DNA of 64,000 bases from Branchiostoma lanceolatum (lineage: Eukaryota; Chordata; Leptocardii; Amphioxiformes; Branchiostomatidae): assembly GCF_035083965.1 (NCBI RefSeq), contig NC_089729.1, positions 14,744,964 to 14,808,963 on the forward strand. The letters run 5' to 3'. Numbering within the stretch: position 1 is the first letter of the stretch; every line of letters starts with the position of its first letter. Positions 53,855-64,000 of the stretch are shown piece after piece. The position numbers and the translations under genes were made by a program. A model generated the notes under the pieces. It was given only the letters and a program-made list of their open reading frames with translations. It was not told where the DNA came from and did not search any database.

Positions 53855-56390
53855 ATGAAGTTTCTACTGGTACTTCTTCCACTGCTTTGCGCTGTGAGCG
53901 CCACGGAGAATGTTCTAGACGTCATGCGTAGTCTTCAGCTAAGGAGTTTGGTACAACTGCTGGAGGTTGCTGATCTGAGTCCTACTTTGGAAAACGCAGG
54001 TATGTGAAATTTCACGTGTCACTTTGGGGAAGAGGGATTGGTGGGCGCTAATCTGAAAAGCGCAATGCAAAAATGTATTTTTTATGTCTTGGATACCCAC
54101 TGTAATGACCCTTGGTTCATAGTGACAAACCCATATAAAAACAGAGCATTACGATCGCGAATTAAAAATATGCTGTCCAAACAAACATCTACTGTAGATG
54201 TAGTTATGTTTATAATCTAATTTTTTTCTCTGCCTTTCACAGATTCTTGCACAGTATTTGCACCGTCAGATGCCGCTTTCGCTAAGATCCCCCCTGGCAT
54301 CAGAAAGCAGTTATTGAGCAATCAACTTCTGCTGAGAGAGGTCGGTAGTTCTGCCTACGAAGTATAATGCCTAAATGTTAGAGTAGTGTAACATCTTTGC
54401 CTAACGAATTTTTTTCTGGGGTTTTGATTTTGTTTAAACAGACAATTTGAATGTCCTTTATCATTAGGAGTGCATTTGTATCGCTAAATCTAATGTATGT
54501 TTCCTTTTTTTTGTTTTCACTGACAACTTACTCTTCCAGGTATTGGCATTCCATGCGAGTCCCAAACAGTACATGTCGACCGACTTGAAGAACAATCAGC
54601 TTGTGGAGACACTTTTGAAAGGTTTCTTAGTGCGCATAAACATCTACCCTTCAACAAACGTAAGTGATTCGACAATGTAAAACATTTGAGGGTGTATCTT
54701 TCTCTATCCGAAACGTACTTGTCACGCTTTTCCTTCCAACTATATCTGCTGATAGACCTTTGTATCACAGTGTCACTAGTACTGTAGCTTGAGAAAGTGA
54801 CCTGGTTCGTTCAAATATATGCATCAGGTGTGACAACGTGAATGACCTGTTTTACATACTTCACATGTGAATAGCTAATTTATACATGTCCGTTATCGCT
54901 GCCCTTTGTATTTGTTTGTTTGCTTCTCAAGTTATTTGTTTGTTGTTTGTTTGGATTACGCAATACACAGCTGCATATACGGACAGATTCATTAGAGTTA
55001 TATTGTGTAATAGATGAAGAATTTACTTTAAACTGTAAACACTGGAAAAAGATATTGTGGTCGATGTTTTTTGCAATTTCTAAATGACTGATTTTATATA
55101 AGTGTGCCTGTAAAGCTCATAATAGCATCTTATATAGAGATATGACGTCCTATCATGTTATGCTAAAATCCTCTAAGATCTCGAACTTCTAAGTACAGCC
55201 TGGACCTTGGTACAAGACAAATAAAGTAACCACATACAATTCTCGTCAAAATCTAGACCATCACGGCTGACGGTTCCCCAGTCAGTAAGCCAGACAACAA
55301 GGCCAGTAACGGGGTGGTGCACGTGGTGGATCAGGTCCTGTATCCGTTCCCTACCGGTACCGTGGACGGAGAAATCAGCCATAACAACAATCTCTCCGTG
55401 CTGAACGAAGCTGTCGATAAAGCTGGTCTGGGAAGTGCTTTAGATGGTAAGAATTCATAACCGGCCACTTTATTTGATACAATAGACTTTAGTTGTTAAA
55501 ACAAGGATTTTCTCAAAGATTCAAATGACCTTGCATTAAATCACGAGACCTCACGGACACCAGCGATTGGTCAAAAGTGCTAGGCAATTTGTATCGCCCG
55601 CCGTGACTGTTGAGTGATGGGAATTAATTCTATTATCTATCATATGTAATAACCTCGATGATAGTGACATAAACATGTATTGTAGCGATATCCAAAGCTG
55701 CCCTGAGTATCAAGATAGAGATTAAGTGCAAAGTCCGCAAAAGATCAGAACAAGCAAAGATGGCGAAAACAAAATGGCAGGGCCTCAAAGCATGCTGGGT
55801 ATGACTAAGCTGCCCCACCAAAATGAGAGGGGGATTTGCATTTTAATACTTTCGTGACGATTTTATTTAGTTACTTTTTTGTTGTTGTTTTTCGCACAGG
55901 CGACGGACCCTTTACCCTTTTTGCTCCAACCAACGACGCTTTCAAGAAGCTCCCCAACGGGACCCTACCCAGTCTTCTGAAGAACGTGACGGCACTGACA
56001 GAAATCCTCACCTATCATGTCGTCAGTGGCGTGTACTACAAGGCCGGCTTGAGCGATGGAGAAGAACTGACGACCTTACAGAAAGGAAAACTTGTTTGTC
56101 ACGTCAATGCAAAACCCGGGTCAGGTATGCGATCAAATTAGCTTTTGAAAAAAAGACATACAGTTGACAACCACAACTAAGTTGGGAGTTTTTTAAGTAA
56201 AGACATCTATTCTTCAAATTACTTCCATTTCCCATGCATCCATTAAATTTCGTTATCCTTACATCTATTTTTATTGTTTTCAACAGACCCCCAGCTGACG
56301 GTAAACAACGCAAAGGCTGTCGGACTTCCAATCCCAGCAGTCAACGGGGTGGTGCAAATGATTGACACCGTCCTCATCCCTCCAAAATAA
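53855..56390 (+). CDS. FAS1 gene 5: secreted two-domain fasciclin protein, 293 aa
   Basis: Six exons: 53855-53999, 54243-54340, 54540-54659, 55257-55446, 55900-56124 and 56287-56390, phases 1,0,0,1,1. Signal peptide [16 protein letters not shown]. Domain 1 opens [15 protein letters not shown], with [24 protein letters not shown] and [15 protein letters not shown]. Domain 2 has [32 protein letters not shown] and [15 protein letters not shown] at the C-terminus. The mature protein has one cysteine per domain (DSCTVF and KLVCHV), unlike genes 1-2, so a disulfide or dimer link is possible. AATAAA is at 56485. Preceded by the multiplied promoter segment. Close paralogue of gene 6, most strongly in exons 4-6. 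Confidence 0.92.
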
Positions 56391-56490
56391 CGTAGTTTTT
56401 AGAACACAAAAGATCCTCTAATAATATGCTCTCATAGTACGTAATTAGTTCTCACAGGAATGTTCATAACTGCTTTGAAAATGTAATAAA

Positions 56491-57286
56491 GGTAAACAGG
56501 AGCCGATTGGTTGTTTTGTGGTCGTTAAATCGCTAAAACGTTAAGAATCATAACCATGCAATGTATATATACGCTGTATCATGCACCATACCAAGATATT
56601 TGTTTCACAATAAGATTTTAAGAGCAATCATTTAAGACGATTTTTAACTAAGAGAAAAGATACTTGATGTGGTCTAGTGTTCATTAGCGTGGACAGCAAT
56701 ATTCATCTTTGATATCAGCTAGCCAACATTCTATATTTGTCTCGAGTTCTATGTTCAATTTTAAGCAAAATACTAACAACGTTTTCATTTAGAAATTACA
56801 ATGACAAATTCGAATATGTTTACCTTTGTTTTTAACTGAAATACGCTTTTGTCTTTTATATAGGAATTGTATCGATCTTAGCTTAGTTTAACAAATGAAA
56901 GCTACAGTTTGTGATTATATAAACCTTTGACATGGCTGTTATCTTTATCTTATTTTACTGACTTTTGATATAATATTGTGGTTCATATTTTGTCATGTCT
57001 TAATGCATATAACTAAAAAGTTTTGAGACAGTAGCAAAGTGGCTAGATGCTATCTGTATAAGCTATAAGATTAATCATCAACTACAGAATAAATCCTACG
57101 CCTGCGCCGTTATCTTATTTGTTGAGTTGTCAAATATATTGACCTAGTAACCTTTGATCCCAAAGCTAGTTTTGGGTGGGGGTTACCGTTGTTGGTAATC
57201 TAGCTACGTCGCACAGAGTAGAGTAACTTTAAACAGGTCACCAGAAATCAGTTCAGATGAACTGAGTCAGAACACTAGCTACAACG
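56491..57286. other. Spacer between FAS1 genes 5 and 6
   Basis: AT-rich, no gene. It is paralogous to 60490-61354 downstream of gene 6 (shared ACAGGAGCCGATTGGTTG, CTAAAACGTTAA and GAGTTGTCAAATAT or CAGTTGTCAAATAT), showing that the duplication unit includes the whole spacer. The part near 57180-57250 should hold the gene 6 promoter, but no TATA box is evident. Confidence 0.6.
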
Positions 57287-60200
57287 ATGAGGTTCCTGCT
57301 TGTAATTCTCCCTTTCTGTTGCTTGGTTGGCGCCCAGAATGACGTTGTCGACGTCATGAATAATCTCGGTTTAAGGACCACGGTGCAGCTGCTGGGGGTA
57401 GCAGACCTCATCCCCACTTTGCAAGCCAGAGGTACGTCATTGACCTTACACTTTCGGGCTTTTGAGGCTAGCAAAGGCTCTGAACTGAAGTAATTTATGT
57501 AATGAGACAAAGAACAAAAATCTCCCAAATACTACATTTCCTTTACCTTTTCTTCATTAGGACTAAGCTCATATGTTACAGTATTATGTTAAAAAAACAG
57601 CCTGCTATATTAAAGTTTTATTGGGTATTCGTGGTTTTGTACTTGCACAAACGTTCATATTTAAGAATTTATCCAATAATTTCTTAGAAAGGATTTATTG
57701 TGTAAGGTTGATTGTATAAGGTTGGGCATTGCAATACAGTCTGTGTGCCATTCTAGTTACCTAATTGCAATAAAGTGACAAATTATTGACCATGTACCTG
57801 TTGTTGGCTGTTTTGTAGAACAAACATATCAATCACATATGATGAAAGACAGTTTTGTTATTAGAAATCCGAATATAGTTACAGAAAGATACAATAAGAA
57901 GGCTCCCGGTTCCAACTACGAATAGTTAATACTGACAACCTCAAAGTAAAATAGATAATTGAAAACTTAGATATACAGTTTAATCAAACTATTTGAAGAC
58001 CCCATCACAGTTTTGCTTGGATATGTATATTTATGTTTTTTTTCTGCCGTTCACAGATTCTTGCACAGTGTTTGCACCGTCAGACGATGCTTTCAATAAG
58101 CTCCCTGCTGGCATCAAACAGCAGTTATTAAGCAACCAACTCCTTTTGAGAGAGGTCAGGAATCTTACCTTCAAATTGTAATGTCTAACTTTTTAATATC
58201 GTAAGGTTTAAATTTGACATGGGAAGGGGTTTATGTCTTAATACGCCCATCGACATCTTTGCCTAATGTATTTATTTCATATATGTATGTATATTTTTTT
58301 TGTTTTGTGTAACGCCGGTCGTTGAAAGTAAGCCAATATAATTCTCCTTTATCGTGAAAATGACGCTTGAATCGTTTGATAAAGGTGTAATCTTATTTGA
58401 GTTTTTCGAACCACTTCTTTACTACACTACAGGCATTGGCATTCCATGCGAGTCCCCAAACGTACATGTCGACCGACTTGAAGAACAATCAGCTTTTGGA
58501 GACACTTTTGATTGATATGATGCGAATCAACATCTATCCATCTACAAATGTAAGTATCTAAACGGAACAAAAATCTTTATCTAGAATAGTATCAGGAATT
58601 AAGTAGTGACATTTTCTTAAGATCGTGAAGTTAGGTTTGCTGATTGACCTTTGCGTTACTTTGCCTGTAGGTTAGAAACCTTCCTGGAACTTACTAATAA
58701 TAGATTGCGTATCAAACGGTAATGCTTCTATGTTGAAAAACCAATTAATATTAATTCTTTCACGGTTACAGAATGTGACCAACTAGATCGTACAATATAC
58801 AGGCGCATCAGGTGTGGCAGTGTGAAGGACCTATCTTACATGCATGGTCGTTATCGCTGCCCATTGTTTGTGTTTTTTAAGTTAGAAAAATAAATACACA
58901 GTAGACTGCCTCAGATTTGTACTGAGGACTATAAGCTGTATATTGGGACAGATTTATCATTGTTTTATTGTGTGATGAATGACGATTGCACGTTCAACTG
59001 TAAACATTGGGAAAAGAGAGAGCAGATAGACTATAAAGCTAAAAAGTCGGTGTTTGACAAGTTCTTAATATTAATAGTGGCATTTCATAGGCTGTGCGTA
59101 AAGTGTCAAGATGGAATCCAAATTAGAAAGTTTCTTCGTGTTATGTTATAACGTTTGAGATGTCGAACTACCAAGCAAAAAAAACATTTAGAATTCAAAA
59201 TCTAGACCATCACAGCTGACGGTTCTCCGGTCAGTAAGCCAGACAACAAGGCCAGTAACGGGGTGGTGCACGTGGTGGATCAGGTCCTGTACCCATTCCC
59301 TACTGGAACCGTGGACGCAGAAATCAACCATAATGACAATCTCTCCGTGCTGAACGAAGCCGTCGATAAAGCTGGCCTGGGAAGTGCTTTAGATGGTAAG
59401 AATTAAAAGATACTTATTTAATAGTATAAACAGGGATTTTGTCAAAGTTACATTGATAATAGGGGCAAGAGGGTGATACGGGTAAGAATTCAAATGATCT
59501 AGCAAAAGGTCACGAGACCTCACAAACATATGACACCAGCAATTGGTCAAAAGTGTTAGCAAGTTTGTATCGCCCACCGTCTCTGTTGAGTGATGGAATT
59601 TAATTCTACTACTATTAATCATATATTATTAGCTCGATAAAACTGACATGATAAATTGTATTGTAGCGATAATCAAGTACAAAGCTATCCTGTGTAGCGA
59701 CAAAGAGAGTAAGTGCAAAGTCCATAAAATATCAGAACAAACAAAGATGGCGGAAACAAAATGGCAGGACCCTAAAGCATGCTGTGTAAAGCTGAGCTGC
59801 CCCACCAAAATGGAAGGGGGTGTAATTCACAGTTAACTTTCGTGAAGATTTTATATAGTAACTTTGTTGTTGTTGTTGTTTTTCGGACAGGCGACGGACC
59901 CTTTACCCTTTTTGCTCCAACCAACGACGCGTTCAAGAAGCTCCCTAATGGAACCCTGCCTAGTCTTCTGAAGAACGTGACAGCGCTGACAGAAATCCTC
60001 ACCTATCATGTCGTCAGTGGTGTCTACTACAAGGCCGGCTTGAGCGATGGAGAAGAACTGACGACCTTACAGAAAGGAAAACTTGTTTGTCACGTCAATG
60101 CTAAACCCGGGCCAGGTAGGCGAAGTTTTGAAAAAGAGATATAAGACATCATCAGTAAATGTCTATCACTGACTAATTTTTTTTTTTTCATTTACTTTCC

Positions 60201-60384
60201 ATTCTTCCATACTTTTGTTTCCAATAGAATCATCCATTCGGTATCTTTAAACTTCAATCTGTTTTTATTGTTGTTTACAGACCCCCAGGTGACGGTAAAC
60301 AACGCAAAGACTGTCGGACTTCCAATCCCAGCAGTCAACGGGGTGGTGCAAATGATTGACACCGTCCTCATACCTCCAAAATAA
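57287..60384 (+). CDS. FAS1 gene 6: secreted two-domain fasciclin protein, 292 aa
   Basis: Six exons: 57287-57431, 58057-58154, 58433-58549, 59206-59395, 59891-60115 and 60281-60384, phases 1,0,0,1,1. Signal peptide [16 protein letters not shown]. Domain 1: [57 protein letters not shown]. Domain 2 is nearly identical to gene 5 (exon 5 differs mainly at its last residue), with [17 protein letters not shown] and [15 protein letters not shown]. Exon 3 is one codon shorter than in gene 5. Each domain keeps one cysteine. No clear AATAAA was seen past the stop; TATTAAGG near 60478 sits where gene 5 has AATAAAGG. Exon 1 differs far more from gene 5 than exons 4-6 do. Confidence 0.92.
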
Positions 60385-60489
60385 CCTAGTTTTTAGAACA
60401 CTAAAGATCCACTCATAATGTGCTCTCATAGTATGTTATTAGTTATCATAAGAATGTTCATACCTGCTTTAAAATGTTATTAAGGTAAA

Positions 60490-61354
60490 CAGGAGCCGAT
60501 TGGTTGTTTCGTGGTCGTTAAATTGCTAAAACGTTAATCATCATAACTATATGCAATGTATACGCTTAATCATGCACAACAAGATATTTGTTTCACATTA
60601 AGATTTTAAAACTAATCATTTTAGAATGTGTTCAACTTTTTTTAAACTGAAAAACGTTTTGTTCTTTATATAGGAATTGTATAAATCTTAGCTAACTGTT
60701 AAGTATATTTTCGACATGTCGTCATGATGCCGCTTATGTTCATTGGCACAAACAACAATATAAAACTTTGATACCGGCCTGCCTTTTATGCTCGATTTTA
60801 ACAAAATGCGAACATTTTCTTTTAGAAATTCAATAACTCAACCGGGTATTTAACATCTTCGTATTAAACTGATTCAATGTGTATACAGTTATTATGATGT
60901 TGATCTTTATTTCGTGAATATCTGGACTGTATTTAACATGCAGCTGTTATCATTATCTCATCATACTAACTCTGAAACCTATCACGAAATTTTGGCTAAT
61001 CTTATGACATACATTGATACATATGACTTAACGACACAAGCAAAATACTCAGTGAGCAAATCTTAACATGCCCTGTTACAAGAAAGGATTTATCTAAATA
61101 AGCCATTAGATTTATCATCAACTGGATAATAAATCCTAGAGCAGCATCGTTGTTTTATCTGTTCAGTTGTCAAATATCTAATGACCTTTGAAGTTTGATC
61201 CTAAATCTAATGGAAGCAAGGGGAGGGGGTCACCCGTCATTGTTAGTAAAAGAACTGATAACCATGGCGCACAGAAAGAAGAACGAGTTCCTATCTCAGC
61301 CATATAGGTCAGAAATAAGTTCAGACAAACTTAGTCTAAACTTTAGCTGCAGCG
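60490..61354. other. Spacer downstream of FAS1 gene 6
   Basis: AT-rich and noncoding. Paralogous to the gene 5-6 spacer and leading into the truncated seventh copy, with its upstream sequence (TCAGTTGTCAAATATCTAATG) still recognisable. Confidence 0.55.
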
Positions 61355-61531
61355 ATGAGGTTCTTGCATGTATTTCTGTCTCTCTGTTGCTTGGTTGGCG
61401 CCCAGGACAATGTGTACGTGGTTAACGTCATGCGTAGCCTCGGTCTTAGGACCATGGTGCAGCTACTGGAGGTTGCAAACAAGTCATTAGAAAAAAATCT
61501 ATATTATGAGCTCCCAAAAAAAGGCCCATAG
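61355..61531 (+). pseudogene. Truncated FAS1 gene 7 (first exon only)
   Basis: The frame starts MRFLHVFLSLCCLVGAQDN, a good signal peptide matching gene 6, and continues VMRSLGLRTMVQLLEVAN. The match to exon 1 then stops near 61478, before the splice donor, and the frame ends at 61531 after unrelated residues. No exon 2-6 equivalent follows in the remaining 2.4 kb. This is the broken edge of the tandem array. A 58-residue secreted peptide could still be produced in principle. Confidence 0.8.
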
Positions 61532-62161
61532 AGCTTACTATGGAGGATAGAGCGACCAAAAATTTGACGGATCGAAATGTGTCAAGTTAAAGTTAAAGGA
61601 TGTTTTTCTGATCCATTCACTAAAGGTGGTATTGAAGAACCGTTTGACATTGAAGACGCTAACTTGATATTACCTCATCAATCTTTCACCGAATTCTTCT
61701 GTCTATAACTCCATAGGAAATAGGAAGCCCATGTGTTGTATTTGTCCAGAAATGTCAGCGATTATTTAGTTATTTATTAATCTTTAGGGTAGATGTCCAA
61801 GTGACAGCGTTGATTTAGCCACTGTTAGCTGTCTAGCTCCCAAGCTGATCTTTATCACTGCTTCGGTCGCTGCCTGTTACGTACAGAAGGGGGCGCTGCG
61901 GCACGGCTGCTGTTGGCACAGGTGGTTCGCATTTATGGACTTGGTCAAATTTGTAGGCACGGCACCAAAAAATGACTAAGTGTTTGCAGCGCCAGAGGGT
62001 TCAGAGGGCTGAACCCATTTTAATCCAACGGAACCCGCCAGAACCCATCTCCCTGCTAATGAGGGTTCATAGTCACTGGACCATGGTAATTATGAACCCA
62101 CTGAAAATTGACCAGAACTCACTTTAACCCTCAAAACCCGAATTCACCCCATTTAACCCAT

Positions 62162-62260
62162 CTGGATAGACACCCTTGGTTATCCCAAACACGCTCCGCT
62201 GGAGCACATCCTGGATATTCAAAACCTGCACCCTTGGCTTGGGACGTGTTCTGGCGAAGC
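62162..62260 (+). repeat. Direct repeat R3, left copy
   Basis: TGGATAGACACCCTTGGTTA through TTGGCTTGGGACGTGTTCTGG; nearly identical to 63229-63325, about 1.07 kb away. The only clear change noted is GGATATTC for GGATATCC. Confidence 0.9.
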
Positions 62261-62525
62261 AGCCAAACAATACGTCTTGACTCTGTGAATGCTGATTCCG
62301 ACGTGATGACGAGTTTCTATTGCTATTAGAACCACATGTACAGCCCGTTCCAAAGGGGTTGTACATCATGTAAGTAGGGTATTCATGCTCTAATACTAAA
62401 CGGACAACCGTTGCACATGACACGGCTTCTTACAGTGAAGTTTGCCCGTTCACAGGACTACGTTGGTCCGTTGGTGGGATGCAATCAGCTCAGAGTTTTC
62501 CCATCAAGATCCAGACCGTCCGCTC

Positions 62526-62910
62526 TTCTGCTGACTATCCCATATGTCGGCAAATCATCGGGCGACGTTTCTGGATATGCAGAATCCGCTCTTCTGCTGA
62601 CTATCCCAATATGTCGGCAAATGGCGACACTTCTGCTGACTATCCCATATGTCGGCAAATCATCGGGCGACGTTTCTGGATATCCAGAATCCGCTCTTAA
62701 ATTCTGCTGACTATCCCAATAAGTCGGCAAATGGCGACGTTTCTGGATATCCAGAATCCGCTCTTCTGCTGACTATCCCAATATGTCGGCAAATGGCGAC
62801 GTTTCTGGATATCCAGAATCCGCTCTTCTGCTGACTATCCCAATATGTCGGCAAATGGCGACACTTCTGGATATCCAGAATCCGCTCTTCTGCTGACGAC
62901 CGCCCGCAGT
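62526..62910 (+). repeat. 62-bp minisatellite
   Basis: TCTGCTGAC starts at 62527, 62593, 62632, 62703, 62765, 62827 and 62889 (steps 66, 39, 71, 62, 62, 62). Units contain TATCCCAATATGTCGGCAAA, TGGCGACGTTTCTGGATATC and CAGAATCCGCTCT. The right-hand units are homogeneous and the left-hand units irregular. Repetitive frames on both strands are by-products. Confidence 0.95.
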
Positions 62911-63228
62911 GATTGTTTACGCCCGGGTTTCCATTGTTTGATTCGCGATGAATCACGGCGAATGATTAGAGTAGAGCTCATCGTGGCTTCCATTTGTTAA
63001 ATCATGACCCAAAAAACATTCTGGGGATGTTACATTTGTGACGTGTGCATAACGGAGTGTCGCCATCTTTGGTTAAATTTGTTAGAAAGGACCAGCGCGC
63101 AGCGGCTGAATTGATTCTACACAAACCCGGCGCTGATAAAACAAAGATGGCGACCTTCTGGCTACGATAATCACATGCAAGATAGTCTCCGCCTTTTAAA
63201 ACACGAAGCTCCTCCCCCAAGAGCACGA

Positions 63229-63385
63229 TCTGGATAGACACCCTTGGTTATCCCAAACACGCTCCGCTGGAGCACATCCTGGATATCCAAAACCTGCACC
63301 CTTGGCTTGGGACGTGTTCTGGCTATCCAGAAACTGCTCCTGAGCGGATTCTGGATAGAGCGCTAGCGACGTTTCTGGATACAAC
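63229..63385 (+). repeat. Direct repeat R3, right copy
   Basis: Matches 62162-62260, then continues with GGCTATCCAGAAACTGCTCC and GATTCTGGATAGAGCG. These share the TTCTGGATA/TATCCAGAA words of the minisatellite, so both probably derive from one repeat family. Confidence 0.85.
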
Positions 63386-63892
63386 AGGGCCGGACGAATA
63401 GAACGCGGGGATTGTGACAGTAGGTCAATGAACAACATCTGCTTGAGGAGTAGGGCCGAATTTTTATTAAAGTTAACCCTTGCCAGTTAAGCGATCATAC
63501 AACTTCCTTGGGTGAAGGAAAAGAAAAAGAAAGAAACAGTTATAAATAATGCAATAAAAAGATATTTCTTAAAGGCATCCAATTCAATGTAACGTCAGTG
63601 CAATCTTTTTTCACCATAACCTCCAACCGACAGATAAGCCCAGGGATGGGATAACAGTTTCTGTGTTACATTACGTAGAGTACAGTTGTCCATTTACGTT
63701 AATCATGTACCGCCATGCAACTAGGAATGGAAAGTAAAACTTAATACTGATTACGGGTGAGCCCAGGGTACTGCCCCCTCTCATGTCTGGACAGATTTGA
63801 CTGTCGACACCATGGTAGTGAATTGCACAATGTATCCAGTGGGTAGATATGATTAGATGACTAATAGATCAGTGACAGATCATTCTCCTTAT

Positions 63893-63972
63893 AGCAGAGC
63901 CGAACCCGCGTTTACCTCGTTCCGGTGAATGCAGGTAGTTTCTACGGCCGCGGATTCAGCTCTGCCATAAAA
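63893..63972. repeat. Small foldback element
   Basis: TAGCAGAGCCGAACCCGCG and CGCGGATTCAGCTCTGCCA are inverted with about 3 mismatches in 19. Length 80 bp. It could be a MITE or part of a structured transcript; no duplication of flanks was identified. Confidence 0.6.
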
Positions 63973-64000
63973 TAATGTGACATCACGTCAGCACCGCACC

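Larger units (their letters stand above)
61532..64000. other. Repeat-rich end of the window, no gene seen
   Basis: Contains a pair of direct repeats (62162-62260 and 63229-63325), a 62-bp minisatellite between them, and a small foldback at 63893-63972. TTTATTTATTAATCTTTAGGG near 61763 resembles 369-391 at the window start. No coding region is recognised. Confidence 0.5.

Noticed and set aside
52384-57290. One long multi-FAS1 gene running through several array members
   Set aside because: Each member has its own signal peptide, stop codon and, in most cases, AATAAA signal and TATA-like box.
62411-62956. Frames of 60-100 aa on both strands in the 62-bp minisatellite
   Set aside because: Repetitive by-product of the array. 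The 62-bp period shifts frame between units and no protein family is recognisable.

Overview
The window reads as a chordate-type invertebrate nuclear genome, most probably amphioxus (Branchiostoma). Genes have small exons and GT-AG introns, and introns and spacers are full of tRNA-derived SINEs, MITE-like inverted-repeat elements, LINE 3' tails and minisatellites. The tRNA-SINE heads and the LINE tails resemble amphioxus families as I remember them; species assignment is inference.

Layout. (1) 0.9-2.85 kb, minus strand: a two-exon rhodopsin-class GPCR, closest to melanin-concentrating hormone receptors with somatostatin-receptor-like features. (2) 3-30.5 kb: no host gene recognised. This gene-poor stretch holds three diverged tandem segments (3.3-10.2 kb) with LINE tails, a LINE reverse-transcriptase C-terminal fragment (12.7-13.0 kb), a 2.1-kb tandem array (15.7-21.4 kb), paralogous segments at 13.5-14.8, 21.4-22.7 and 23.3-24.3 kb, a 66-bp minisatellite (24.5-25.0 kb) and SINEs. 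(3) 30.6-61.5 kb, plus strand: a tandem cluster of six intact genes for secreted proteins of about 292-302 aa, each with a signal peptide and two FAS1 (fasciclin) domains. All six use the same six-exon plan with intron phases 1,0,0,1,1. An orphan first-exon fragment (48.2 kb) and a truncated seventh copy (61.4 kb) belong to the same family. (4) 61.6-64 kb: repeats, including a 62-bp minisatellite.

The cluster falls into subgroups. Genes 1 and 2 are recent duplicates that share promoter, introns and UTRs, and gene 3 is related to them. Gene 4 is the most divergent. Genes 5 and 6, with the truncated copy, form a second tandem set. FAS1 domains mediate extracellular matrix and cell adhesion in periostin, TGFBI and fasciclin; the role of these short two-domain proteins cannot be read from sequence. 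The genes 1 and 2 promoters share a CACGTG E-box, a DR1 nuclear-receptor-type site, a CCAAT box and a TATA-like box. Gene 5 is preceded by three extra copies of its own promoter and start-codon segment.

No bacterial-type system, CRISPR array or viral gene was seen. The main points of interest are the fast-evolving FAS1 array (gene conversion, a GC splice donor, promoter multiplication) and the variety of inverted-repeat elements around it. All exon models come from reading splice sites and paralogue comparison, without transcripts.
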